DNA from: Thiotrichales bacterium
GTDB lineage: Bacteria; Pseudomonadota; Gammaproteobacteria; Thiomicrospirales; Thiomicrospiraceae
Assembly (NCBI GenBank): GCA_016938655.1
Contig: JAFGUG010000057.1
Location: 186,001 to 250,000 of the forward strand
Direction of reading: 5' to 3'
DNA: 64,000 nt
The notes under the pieces are model-generated. The model worked only from the letters and a program-made list of their open reading frames with translations, had not been told where the DNA came from and ran no database searches. The position numbers were made by a program, and so were the translations under genes. The first letter of the stretch is position 1, and each line of letters begins with the position of its first letter. This document shows, piece by piece, positions 12,420-21,349 of this stretch.

Positions 12420-13385
12420 TCAGGCGTATAAAAAATTAAACCCGTAACCCACCAACACAAATGAGACGGCTAACACTGACACAAATAAGGCAAGCGCTGG
12501 CCATTGCACCACTTTTCTTAAAATTAACAGCTCCGGCAAGGATAACGCCGCGATGCTCATCATCAACGCCAAACTGGTACCTAAAGGGACGCCTTTGGCT
12601 AACATCGCCTCTAGTACTGGTATCACGCCCGTTGCATTCGAATACAGCGGTATGCCAATTAACACGGCGGCGGGCACACTCCACCAATCACCGCCAGCAA
12701 GATTTTCCGTGACCCATTTTTCAGGCACGTAACCGTGAAAAACCGCCCCAATGCCAATTCCAATCAGCACCCAAATCCAGATGCGTTTGACGATGACCAC
12801 AACTTCATTCGTGGCAAATTGATGGCGCGCTAATAACCCCAGTGAAGTAGAGTCGCCAGACTGAATCGCCGATTGTCTGCTTTTAATAGCCCAAACATAC
12901 GATTCTACCCAACGCTCTGGCTTAAACCACTCCATCACCATTGACCCAACATAGGCCACGGTCACGCCTGCTAATACATACAACAGTGCGACTTCCCAGC
13001 CTAAAATGGTCACCAGTAAGACCACTGCGACTTCGTTAATCATAGGGCTTGCAATTAAAAATGCAAAGGTAATCCCAAGGGGAATACGTGCTTCAACAAA
13101 GCCAATAAAAAGGGGCACCGAAGAGCACGAGCAAAAAGGGGTGACTCCGCCTAACCCTATGGCTAAGGAGCGACTGAGCCACTTAGGTTTGCCTGCAACC
13201 ATATCACGGACTTTTTCAGTGGAGACAAACGCGCGCAATAAGCCCATTAAATAGATAATCACCGCCAGTAAAACAAAAATTTTGGCCACGTCCATTATAA
13301 AAAACTGAACGGCAGACCCCAGCCTTGAGCTGGCATCTAAGGCCAATAAATCGTAGGCAACTAAATTTCCAAGGGCTTCAAACAT
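12420..13385 (-). CDS. Permease (DUF318/ArsP-like)
   Basis: 321 aa multi-TM, GGVTPFCSCSSVPLFIGFVEARIPLGITFAFLIASPMINE. Confidence 0.85.
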   Translation of the reverse strand: MFEALGNLVAYDLLALDASSRLGSAVQFFIMDVAKIFVLLAVIIYLMGLLRAFVSTEKVRDMVAGKPKWLSRSLAIGLGGVTPFCSCSSVPLFIGFVEARIPLGITFAFLIASPMINEVAVVLLVTILGWEVALLYVLAGVTVAYVGSMVMEWFKPERWVESYVWAIKSRQSAIQSGDSTSLGLLARHQFATNEVVVIVKRIWIWVLIGIGIGAVFHGYVPEKWVTENLAGGDWWSVPAAVLIGIPLYSNATGVIPVLEAMLAKGVPLGTSLALMMSIAALSLPELLILRKVVQWPALALFVSVLAVSFVLVGYGFNFLYA

Positions 13386-13393
13386 AGCCGACC

Positions 13394-14335
13394 TTACATC
13401 GCGGCTTCAAATTGTAAGAAGGTGCGACTTAAAATGGTTTTATGCCAAGAGCCATAATGTTCAAGGTGTTTAAACTCCGGCCAATCGGCATTCTCAGACA
13501 CCACCTCATCCACGCCTTTCATCTCCTCTGACGCTTGTTCCATGACCAACACCAACTTATCTAAATAGTTACCGGTGTCTTTTCGAGCTAACTCCCAATC
13601 GGCAATTTGTCCGTGCCCCGGCACAATAAACTCTGCGGGTAGCTTCTCAGCTTGGTGAAACGCTTTCTGCCACGACTTCACATTTGAAAAGGGGTGAACA
13701 CCCAGCATACGATCCACATAAATTAAATCCCCAGAGAACAGCACTTTTTGTTTAGGCAACCAAACCACCGCATCCCCTGGAAAGTGCGCATCGCCATAAT
13801 AGTGCAACTCAAAATCCATATTACCAATGGTTAAGGTCGCCGAATCACCTGAAAAAGGGGCTTTCGAAACAGTGGGGTGTGTCGTCGAAAAGGTTTCAGA
13901 GACTTTTATCATTTTATCCACTAACCCCGCCCCCATCGATTGCTGGGTTTTAACGGTCGCTTCTAAGGCATACACCGTTGCCCCACGTTCAGCAAAATAA
14001 CCATTACCCAACCAACGGTGATCTTGGCTACCCGTATTAATGACTGCAATAATCGGTTTGTCGGTGATGTTTTTTACTGCTTTTTCTAGCACTTGCGCAG
14101 AAGGAATGCCGGCACCCGAATCAATCAACACCGCGCCTTGGTCGGTGACCACTAAACCGATATTGTTATTTAGACCGTAATTTTCTGGTGTGCGATTTTC
14201 AAGTGGCCCAATATAGGCATAAACGTCTTGGGTAATTGGCTTAAATTCAAAGTTGTTCGCCATGGATGGCGTTACCCATAAAAGCGTGAACCAAATAAAA
14301 AGCGAAATAGCGCGTGTTTTTAATGTATGTGACAT
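13394..14335 (-). CDS. Secreted MBL-fold metallo-hydrolase
   Basis: Signal peptide; NTGSQDHRWLGN, GDAHFPGDAVVWLPKQKVLFSGDL, VPGHG motifs. Confidence 0.85.
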   Translation of the reverse strand: MSHTLKTRAISLFIWFTLLWVTPSMANNFEFKPITQDVYAYIGPLENRTPENYGLNNNIGLVVTDQGAVLIDSGAGIPSAQVLEKAVKNITDKPIIAVINTGSQDHRWLGNGYFAERGATVYALEATVKTQQSMGAGLVDKMIKVSETFSTTHPTVSKAPFSGDSATLTIGNMDFELHYYGDAHFPGDAVVWLPKQKVLFSGDLIYVDRMLGVHPFSNVKSWQKAFHQAEKLPAEFIVPGHGQIADWELARKDTGNYLDKLVLVMEQASEEMKGVDEVVSENADWPEFKHLEHYGSWHKTILSRTFLQFEAAM

Positions 14336-14374
14336 AGCTTTCTCTTTAATTTAATGAATTCAACAGAAATTGAT

Positions 14375-14396
14375 TATATCCGCATATGCGGATATA
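14375..14396. promoter_or_regulatory. 22-bp perfect palindrome, candidate ArsR operator
   Basis: TATATCCGCATATGCGGATATA in the divergent arsR/MBL intergenic region. Confidence 0.7.
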
Positions 14397-14507
14397 TAAA
14401 ACTATTTAATTTTTAAAATGAATGCTAAAACTGAAATGGTATGATTATTGGGAATCAAGCCTCTACTTGGCAGGCCTGTTAACCTTTATAAACTGTTGGA
14501 AACGCGT

Positions 14508-14849
14508 GTGGATCAACTCTCTCAAACCTTTAAAGCCTTAGCCGAACCAGTGCGCTTGCGCATTATTAACCTGCTTATCAACAAAGAATCGTTATGTGTC
14601 TGTGATTTGGTGACCGTTTTAGAGCTTGGACAAAGCACGGTCTCACGTCACTTGGCTTACCTCAAGAATGCCGGCTTAGTGCGTGCATGGCGTGACGGAA
14701 CGTGGATGCATTACGCGCTTGAATCTGAACAATTGAGCGTGTTAAATTTAGTGGTTCTTAAAGAGCAATTCACTCAGCAACCACAAATGGTTGAAGACCT
14801 GCAACGCCTCAAAGCGTACGAATGTTCACCCCGCACTTGCCAAATATAA
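14508..14849 (+). CDS. arsR: ArsR family transcriptional regulator (GTG start proposed; ORF track opens at 14448)
   Basis: LSQTFKALAEPVRLRIINLLINKESLCVCDLVTVLELGQSTVSRHLAYLKNAGLV with ELCVCDL-type metal site. Confidence 0.88.
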   Translation: MDQLSQTFKALAEPVRLRIINLLINKESLCVCDLVTVLELGQSTVSRHLAYLKNAGLVRAWRDGTWMHYALESEQLSVLNLVVLKEQFTQQPQMVEDLQRLKAYECSPRTCQI

Positions 14850-15016
14850 AGTTTTAAAACCACCCCGCTTATCTAATTAACCTCTGCGGCCTTTGTCGCT
14901 TTGAATATTGGCTGTCAGTAACATCAAATAAAATTTAAAAATTTTATATAATAGGTACCTAATTACGTTTTAAATTTTTACCAAAGTAGCCGTGGCTACC
15001 AAATTGAGTTATGTGC

Positions 15017-16369
15017 ATGGAAAATAGAGTGTTTGATGTCGTTATTGTGGGTGGGGGAATTTCCGGAAGCGCCCTAACGTACGTATTATCTAAATATACC
15101 AATATCAAGTCGATTGCGGTTCTAGAGAAGTATGGTTCGCTTGCACCACTCAACTCAAATGCTCGCAGCAACAGTCAAACCCTGCATTGTGGTGATATTG
15201 AAACCAACTACACCCTAGAAAAAGCGGTGATTGTTAAGCGCCAAGCGAACATGCTGGTTAACTACGCCAAACAAGTTGAGAAAAACGATTTCATCTATAA
15301 ATTCCCGAAGATGATTTTGGCGGTAGGCGATGACGAGTGCGAACGTTTAGAAGCGCGCCACCATACTTTTGCCGAAGCGTTTCCGTACATGGAACTGTGG
15401 GATCCTGAACGCATTGCGGAAGTCGAACCCAATGTTGCATTAATTGACGGCAAACCGCGACCTGAAAAAATCATGGCTTCGGGTTGTACCGATGAATATT
15501 CAGCGGTCAACTACGGGAACTTATCAAAATCATTTATTAACAGTGCGCGTAACAGTAGCACAGAGATCAATGTCTCTTTAGATACACAAGTTCAAAAAAT
15601 CACCAAATTCGATGACCATTACGAACTGGTCACCCCACAAGGCACCTTCTTAGCCAATTTCGTGGTGGTCTCAGCCGGTGCACACAGTTTGTTATTGGCT
15701 AACCAATTGGGTCACGGTTTGGATATGTCGATTTTACCGATGGCGGGCAGTTTCTATTACGTGCCTAAAATGCTTAACGGTAAAGTTTACACCATGCAAA
15801 ACGACAAGCTACCGTTTGCCGCTTTGCATGGCGACCCAGACTTAGTGGAGCTTGAAAAAACCCGCCTTGGGCCAACGGCCCTGGTGCTTCCTAAATTAGA
15901 GCGTTATACCGGCGGCACCTACTGGGATTTCTGGAAGAGCTTAAAGCTCGACACCAAAGTGATTCGTGTGTTCTGGGATTTAATGAAAGACAGTACCATT
16001 CGTAACTACATCTTCCGTAACTTTGCGTTTGAAATTCCGGTGATTCGTCAAAAGCTGTTTGCCAAAGACGCTAAAAAAATCATCCCAAGCTTAAAAGCCG
16101 AAAATTTAGAGTACGCGTCGGGTATTGGTGGTTTACGTCCTCAAGTCATCGACAAAACCACCATGCAATTAAAGCTCGGGGAAGCGAGCATTGTACCTGA
16201 AAACGAAAACCTCATCTTCAATATGACCCCGTCGCCGGGTGCCACCACCTGCTTAGGTAATGCCTATCGCGATGCGCAAATTATTGCAGAACGCATTGGT
16301 ATTGAAATTGACAAAGAGAAACTCGTCAACGACCTACTCGATGGCGAAGATTTGCTATTCTTTAAATAA
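15017..16369 (+). CDS. mqo: FAD-dependent malate:quinone oxidoreductase
   Basis: FDVVIVGGGISGSALTYVLSKY; LHCGDIETNYT; GGLRPQVID; PSPGATTCLGNA. Confidence 0.85.
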   Translation: MENRVFDVVIVGGGISGSALTYVLSKYTNIKSIAVLEKYGSLAPLNSNARSNSQTLHCGDIETNYTLEKAVIVKRQANMLVNYAKQVEKNDFIYKFPKMILAVGDDECERLEARHHTFAEAFPYMELWDPERIAEVEPNVALIDGKPRPEKIMASGCTDEYSAVNYGNLSKSFINSARNSSTEINVSLDTQVQKITKFDDHYELVTPQGTFLANFVVVSAGAHSLLLANQLGHGLDMSILPMAGSFYYVPKMLNGKVYTMQNDKLPFAALHGDPDLVELEKTRLGPTALVLPKLERYTGGTYWDFWKSLKLDTKVIRVFWDLMKDSTIRNYIFRNFAFEIPVIRQKLFAKDAKKIIPSLKAENLEYASGIGGLRPQVIDKTTMQLKLGEASIVPENENLIFNMTPSPGATTCLGNAYRDAQIIAERIGIEIDKEKLVNDLLDGEDLLFFK

Positions 16370-16386
16370 CCCAAGCGACCTAAACC

Positions 16387-17466
16387 ATGCCTCAATCTGC
16401 GCTTCCCGTTCACCTCATTACAGGCCTGTTGGGAAGCGGCAAAACCACCACCGTTAAACACCTTCTGGCACAAAAACCAGAAAATGAGCGTTGGGGGATT
16501 CTCATTAATGAATTTGGTGACATTGATATTGATGTCGCCAGTTTGCAAGCCAATGCCTCTGAACAAGTTTCTCTGAAACAAGTATCGGGCGGCTGCGTCT
16601 GTTGTACCGCGCAGTTCGGATTGGTAGAAGCGATTAACCAACTGCTGACTCAAAACACGAACCTTGACTCGAACCTTGAGTCAAACCCACCGCTTGACCG
16701 CCTAATCATTGAACCGACTGGTTTAGGGCATCCTGCAAAAATCATCGACACTTTAAAACACACAGCCTTTAAACAACCGTTAAATCTTCAAGCGATCGTT
16801 TGTGTGATCACCCCCAAACAACTCACTCAAGAACGTTGGCAAAAATCGGCGGTCATGCGAGACCTTGTCACCCTTGCCGATATTGTGGTGCTCAATCAAA
16901 CGGATCTCAGTTCGCAAACTGAGCAGGCCTGCTCAGATTTAATTTTAGCGAGCCTTTATCCGAATAAGTCACAGGTTATCCACAGCCAGTTTGGCGCACT
17001 AACGCTTAATACACTCATGCAACCGCATAAACCCGCCTCGTTTGTTCTGCTGGCTGGGTTGGACGAACACCATGACCAAAGTGTGACCCTTTCCGAAACC
17101 TATTACAGCGCTATCCAAAATACGCAGGCCTGCCAACTTTCACAAAATGCTCAGCAAAACATCGTTTCTATTGGTTGGGTTTGGCAAGCTGGCAACCAAT
17201 TTAACCGGGTTAAATTAAAAGCCCTGTTTGAAGCATTAGCGCCTAAGCTAGTTCGCGCTAAAGGCTTACTCAAAACCGGTAACGAGTGGCAACTCATCAA
17301 CTGGACAGAGCAACAACTTCAATTTTCAGACATCGCTTGGCGCCAAGATAGTCGGCTTGAATTGTTGTTTAAACCCGAAGCCAAGATCAACCCTAGTGAT
17401 TTAAAGGGCATTGAAATTCAACTACTTAATTGCATCAATACAGCCAAAAAACCATCCAAAACCTAA
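16387..17466 (+). CDS. CobW/COG0523 family GTPase, putative zinc metallochaperone
   Basis: GLLGSGKTTTVKHLL, INEFGDIDID, GGCVCCTAQ, VLNQTDL. Confidence 0.92.
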   Translation: MPQSALPVHLITGLLGSGKTTTVKHLLAQKPENERWGILINEFGDIDIDVASLQANASEQVSLKQVSGGCVCCTAQFGLVEAINQLLTQNTNLDSNLESNPPLDRLIIEPTGLGHPAKIIDTLKHTAFKQPLNLQAIVCVITPKQLTQERWQKSAVMRDLVTLADIVVLNQTDLSSQTEQACSDLILASLYPNKSQVIHSQFGALTLNTLMQPHKPASFVLLAGLDEHHDQSVTLSETYYSAIQNTQACQLSQNAQQNIVSIGWVWQAGNQFNRVKLKALFEALAPKLVRAKGLLKTGNEWQLINWTEQQLQFSDIAWRQDSRLELLFKPEAKINPSDLKGIEIQLLNCINTAKKPSKT

Positions 17467-17484
17467 ACGACAATAGTTCACATT

Positions 17485-17509
17485 AACCAACCCGAATGTT
17501 GGTTTTTTT
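17485..17509 (+). terminator. Rho-independent terminator after cobW-like gene
   Basis: AACCAAC-CCGAAT-GTTGGTT followed by T tract. Confidence 0.7.
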
Positions 17510-17604
17510 GATAGAATCGTCAATCAATTTAATTTTTCAGTGACCTTGACCCAATCTTTCTCAATTTTGCGGACATTAAGGCGCTCTAAGTCGAAGGAAA
17601 TTGC

Positions 17605-18567
17605 ATGACCAAGCACATGCCCGATATCGCGTGCCAACCGCACCAAACGCCACAAGGTAAACTCAACTGGGTAGGAATGAGTGGGATTGAACTCCCCATT
17701 CTTTTAAAACAAGCGCAAGCCGATGGTTCGTCTGACGCTGAAGTTCGTTTGTCTTCTCAAGCACAAGCTTATGTAAGCTTAGATGACCCCATGAGCAAAG
17801 GCATTCACATGTCACGCTTGTACCTATTACTCGATCAAATGGCCACTCAAGAACCGCTCTCTCCTATTCGTGTGAAAGCGATTTTAGATAAATTCATTGA
17901 ATCGCACCAAGGCCTGAGTGCCAACGCCTTTGTAGAATTTAAGTTTGATTACTACGAACGTCGTCGCTCTTTAAAGAGTGACAACAGTGGCTGGAAACAC
18001 TACCCAACCACCTTGCGTGGTGAAGTGCGCAGTGGCCAGTTTGAATGTGAGCTGTCCATTGAAGTGCCCTACTCATCAACCTGCCCGTGTTCAGCCGCAC
18101 TGGCTCGTCAACTGATTCAAGAAGCCTTTGAAGCGCAGTTTGCTGGCAAAGACATTGACTACACAACGGTTCTGAATTGGCTCGGCACCCCAGAAGGGAT
18201 TAACGCCACGCCCCACAGCCAACGCTCGTATGCGCAAGTTAAAGTGAAGGTTCAAGAGAGTAATCACTTAGAAATTTCAGATCTAATTAATCACATTGAA
18301 GACGCCTTAAAAACGCCCGTTCAAGCGACGGTTAAACGTGAAGACGAACAAGAATTTGCTCGCTTAAATGCTTCCAACTTGATGTTCTGTGAAGATGCCG
18401 CACGTCGTTTGCAAGACAAACTTAACACCTGCGACAACTACCAAGATTTTTGGGTACGTGTTAACCACCTAGAAAGCCTACACCCACATGACGCCGTGGC
18501 GGTTGTGACCAAAGGCATCGAAAACGGTTACATCGACGAACCCAACCTGATGGATCCAATGAAGTAA
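17605..18567 (+). CDS. folE2: GTP cyclohydrolase FolE2 (type IB)
   Basis: 320 aa; EVPYSSTCPCSAALARQLIQEAF, TPHSQRSYAQVKV. Confidence 0.93.
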   Translation: MTKHMPDIACQPHQTPQGKLNWVGMSGIELPILLKQAQADGSSDAEVRLSSQAQAYVSLDDPMSKGIHMSRLYLLLDQMATQEPLSPIRVKAILDKFIESHQGLSANAFVEFKFDYYERRRSLKSDNSGWKHYPTTLRGEVRSGQFECELSIEVPYSSTCPCSAALARQLIQEAFEAQFAGKDIDYTTVLNWLGTPEGINATPHSQRSYAQVKVKVQESNHLEISDLINHIEDALKTPVQATVKREDEQEFARLNASNLMFCEDAARRLQDKLNTCDNYQDFWVRVNHLESLHPHDAVAVVTKGIENGYIDEPNLMDPMK

Positions 18568-18591
18568 GCCCTAAGCACACTTTCATAAACC

Positions 18592-18632
18592 AAAAAGCCG
18601 AAATAAGCAGGCCTGCTCATTTCGGCTTTTTT
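18592..18632 (+). terminator. Terminator of folE2 built around a GCAGGCCTGC palindrome
   Basis: AAAGCCGAAATaAGCAGGCCTGCTcATTTCGGCTTT + T tract; stem has a single mismatch. Confidence 0.85.
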
Positions 18633-18670
18633 GTGTCTAAGTTTTAAGAACAAACCAAATAAAATAAAAA

Positions 18671-18986
18671 ATTTGGGTGATTATTTTGAGATGCGTTTAA
18701 GGCGAAAGTTGACGAAGTTTAGTAAAACTAAATGCGTCAACTTTCAACGTAGAAATCGTTTAATCAAAACCCGTGAAATTTGGGAGATTATTTGAGATGA
18801 GTTCAAGGCGGTGACTAACGAAGTTTGGTAAAACCAAATGAGTTAGTCACCAACGCAGAAATCGCTCAAATAAGCCCCTGTATTTGGGTGATTATTTTGA
18901 GTCTATTCAAGGCAAAGAAGTGCGAAGCTTAGTAACACTAAGTGAGTACTTCCATAACGCGGAAGAGGCCAAAATAAGCCCCAAAT
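18671..18986. repeat. Three tandem ~105-bp nested inverted-repeat units
   Basis: Units begin ATTTGGGNGATTATTT at 18671, 18778 and 18882; each contains two nested stems with compensatory differences. Confidence 0.85.
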
Positions 18987-20122
18987 TAGAAGTCACCCCC
19001 GGTGATCTCTTTGTATATATGGCGCGCGTTATTCTTTGCCGCCTGATCAAACACCGGTCTGTCTTTATACATCGACTGGTCTATCTTCTCTGCGTCGGCT
19101 TGGCGGCCATCGGCATCCACGACTTTTTGAACTTCTTTGTGCATGTACACTAAATAGTCGTACATTTGGCGTTTAGCGGTGGCCATATCCGTTGGTGTAC
19201 CGTGCCCAGGTATCACAATGGTGTCAGCCGGAATTTGATCGAGCATGGCTTTATAAGAGGCTTCCCAAGCAAACGAGTCAGTGTAAGGAAAGAACACGGG
19301 CATCCGTTCGTTAAAGCCTAAGTCGCCGGTTAAAATCACTTTACGTGAGGGAATATAGGCACTGGTCGATGCGGGCGTATGCCCGGGACCAAAGTCTTTT
19401 AACAAAACGGTTTCACCACCACCGACATCAATCGTCAGCTCACCATCAAAGGTGGTGAATTTGTCAGAGACATTACGTGCATTCAGGGTAATGTCTTTAC
19501 CGACTCGCGTGCTCCACTCTTGCTTAATCTCAGAAAAACCCTCATTAAACTGGTCGTTGGCTTGCGTACTGGAATAGAGGTTTTTAACACCCACATCCAC
19601 CCAATAGCTGGCACCTAAGTAGGCATGCCCTTGATTATTTTCTACGGCTAACCACTTAACGGGTTTATTGGTCACTTGCTTAATTTGTTGATGCAGGCTG
19701 TAAGCCAAGGCTGGATTGGCACCGGCATTAAAGACAAAGACGCCATCTTTAAAGACGATAAAAGAGAGGTTGTTGTTTAAACCGTAGTTAGCGGGGTTGT
19801 GCCAGATCATACTGCCCACCACAGTGTAAACGCCGTCGGTGACTTTAACTGCTTGCGGAATAGGCAAGGCCTTGCCAATGTAACCGACTTTCTTTTCGGT
19901 TTTAATCACGTCATCAGCGTAAGCATCCGCGGACTCTTCTATGATTTCACTGTAATTAGCCAACTCTTTGGCATAAGCTTTAAAGCCAGCAACATAAGGG
20001 TCGTCTGGTTTTTTATGGGTGATGTTTACCGATTCTAATTCGGTTGCTATTGCTGGATTAATCGAAAAAGCGAATGTTGTTAAGATTGCCCCCAGTACAC
20101 TTTTTTTGAATCGTTTCTTCAT
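18986..20122 (-). CDS. Secreted MBL-fold metallo-hydrolase (paralog of 13394..14335)
   Basis: Signal peptide; GPGHTPASTSAYIPSRKVILTGDLGFNERMP; IPGHGTPTD; shares NPANYGLNNNLSFIV with NRTPENYGLNNNIGLVV. Confidence 0.85.
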   Translation of the reverse strand: MKKRFKKSVLGAILTTFAFSINPAIATELESVNITHKKPDDPYVAGFKAYAKELANYSEIIEESADAYADDVIKTEKKVGYIGKALPIPQAVKVTDGVYTVVGSMIWHNPANYGLNNNLSFIVFKDGVFVFNAGANPALAYSLHQQIKQVTNKPVKWLAVENNQGHAYLGASYWVDVGVKNLYSSTQANDQFNEGFSEIKQEWSTRVGKDITLNARNVSDKFTTFDGELTIDVGGGETVLLKDFGPGHTPASTSAYIPSRKVILTGDLGFNERMPVFFPYTDSFAWEASYKAMLDQIPADTIVIPGHGTPTDMATAKRQMYDYLVYMHKEVQKVVDADGRQADAEKIDQSMYKDRPVFDQAAKNNARHIYKEITGGDF

Positions 20123-20188
20123 TGAACCGCCCCATTTTGATTAAATTCACTTACAAAGCATAGCACTATTTTTTATGCGACATCATCA

Positions 20189-21292
20189 TTAACTTCTATC
20201 AAGCGAGTGAGAATTTTTATGTTCATAAACATCAAAGATCGTAATCGCCATCGCCGCGATAACGGGGCCAAAAAACAGTCCAATCACGCCAAAATGAATT
20301 AAACCAGCAAAGGTCGACAGCACGGTAATTAAGGTATGATTGGCCACGGCTAAGCCTTCACCGGCCTGCCCTAATGTTTTGGTCATTTTAGTAATCATGA
20401 CGGGGCGCATAATGTTATCAATAAAGAAGCCGGTCACCACAACCCCCCACAAAGCAATCACCACAGCCGTAACATAATCGCCATTAATTAACGAGAAAAT
20501 GACCACCGGAATCCACACCAGTGCGGCGCCCACCACGGGAATAAATGAGGCGACGGCAACTGCCATACCAATAAACAAACCGGGTAAACCTAAAAACCAC
20601 GACACGATGGCAAATGATAAACCTTGCATTACAGCAATCCCTACTACCGATAAGGTAAGTACGGTCGATAGGCTGGCGAAACGGTCCATAATCATCTGAT
20701 CGTAGTGGTTTTCCAATGGCGATAAAATTTTAATGTGTTTGGTTATCAGGTGACCATCACGATAAAAGAAGAACAGCGCAAACACCGACAAAACTAAAAA
20801 GGTAATAAACGAAGAGGTACTGCCAACAATCCCTTGCAACAGAAACAAGGTAATTTGCTGAGCAAATTGAATGATTTTGGCAGAGTGTGCCCGTAACTGT
20901 TCTAAGGCACTGGCTTGGGCGGCATCACTTATGGGTAAGTAACTTAAAAAGGATTGGTTTAATGCCACCAAACTTTCGGCATTTTGCTGATTTATCCAAG
21001 CCTGCGCACCACTGTACAAATGACTAAATTGTAAACTGACCTCCACTAACAAATAGGTAACGGGCGCAATCACCCCAATGAACACAAGCAAACTCATCAC
21101 CGAGGCGGCTTTGGTTTCAGAGCCTTTAAAATGAAACAGCAATTTTTTATAAAAACTGTAACTGGCGGTCGCCAAGATTAATGCAAAAAACAGCGCCTCT
21201 AAAAATGGCGAAAACAACCACACCAAGCCAAGCACGGCTAACACCAGTAAAATAATTAAAAAGCCTTCCTCATACGGAACTTTTGTGCTCAT
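20189..21292 (-). CDS. AI-2E family transporter (UPF0118)
   Basis: 367 aa multi-TM, FIPVVGAALVWIPVVIFSLINGDY, DNIMRPVMI. Confidence 0.88.
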   Translation of the reverse strand: MSTKVPYEEGFLIILLVLAVLGLVWLFSPFLEALFFALILATASYSFYKKLLFHFKGSETKAASVMSLLVFIGVIAPVTYLLVEVSLQFSHLYSGAQAWINQQNAESLVALNQSFLSYLPISDAAQASALEQLRAHSAKIIQFAQQITLFLLQGIVGSTSSFITFLVLSVFALFFFYRDGHLITKHIKILSPLENHYDQMIMDRFASLSTVLTLSVVGIAVMQGLSFAIVSWFLGLPGLFIGMAVAVASFIPVVGAALVWIPVVIFSLINGDYVTAVVIALWGVVVTGFFIDNIMRPVMITKMTKTLGQAGEGLAVANHTLITVLSTFAGLIHFGVIGLFFGPVIAAMAITIFDVYEHKNSHSLDRS

Positions 21293-21349
21293 AATAACGC
21301 CCTAAATTTTGTAAATTAATCGCATAAATCGAATTAAGAGTACCCTACC

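Noticed and set aside
18671-18986. Possible CRISPR array from ~105-bp periodic repeats
   Set aside because: Only three diverged units, nested hairpins rather than conserved short repeats plus unique spacers, no cas genes.
18884-19153. ORF of 89 aa on + strand
   Set aside because: Lies across the hairpin repeat unit and antisense to the MBL gene; no recognisable protein.
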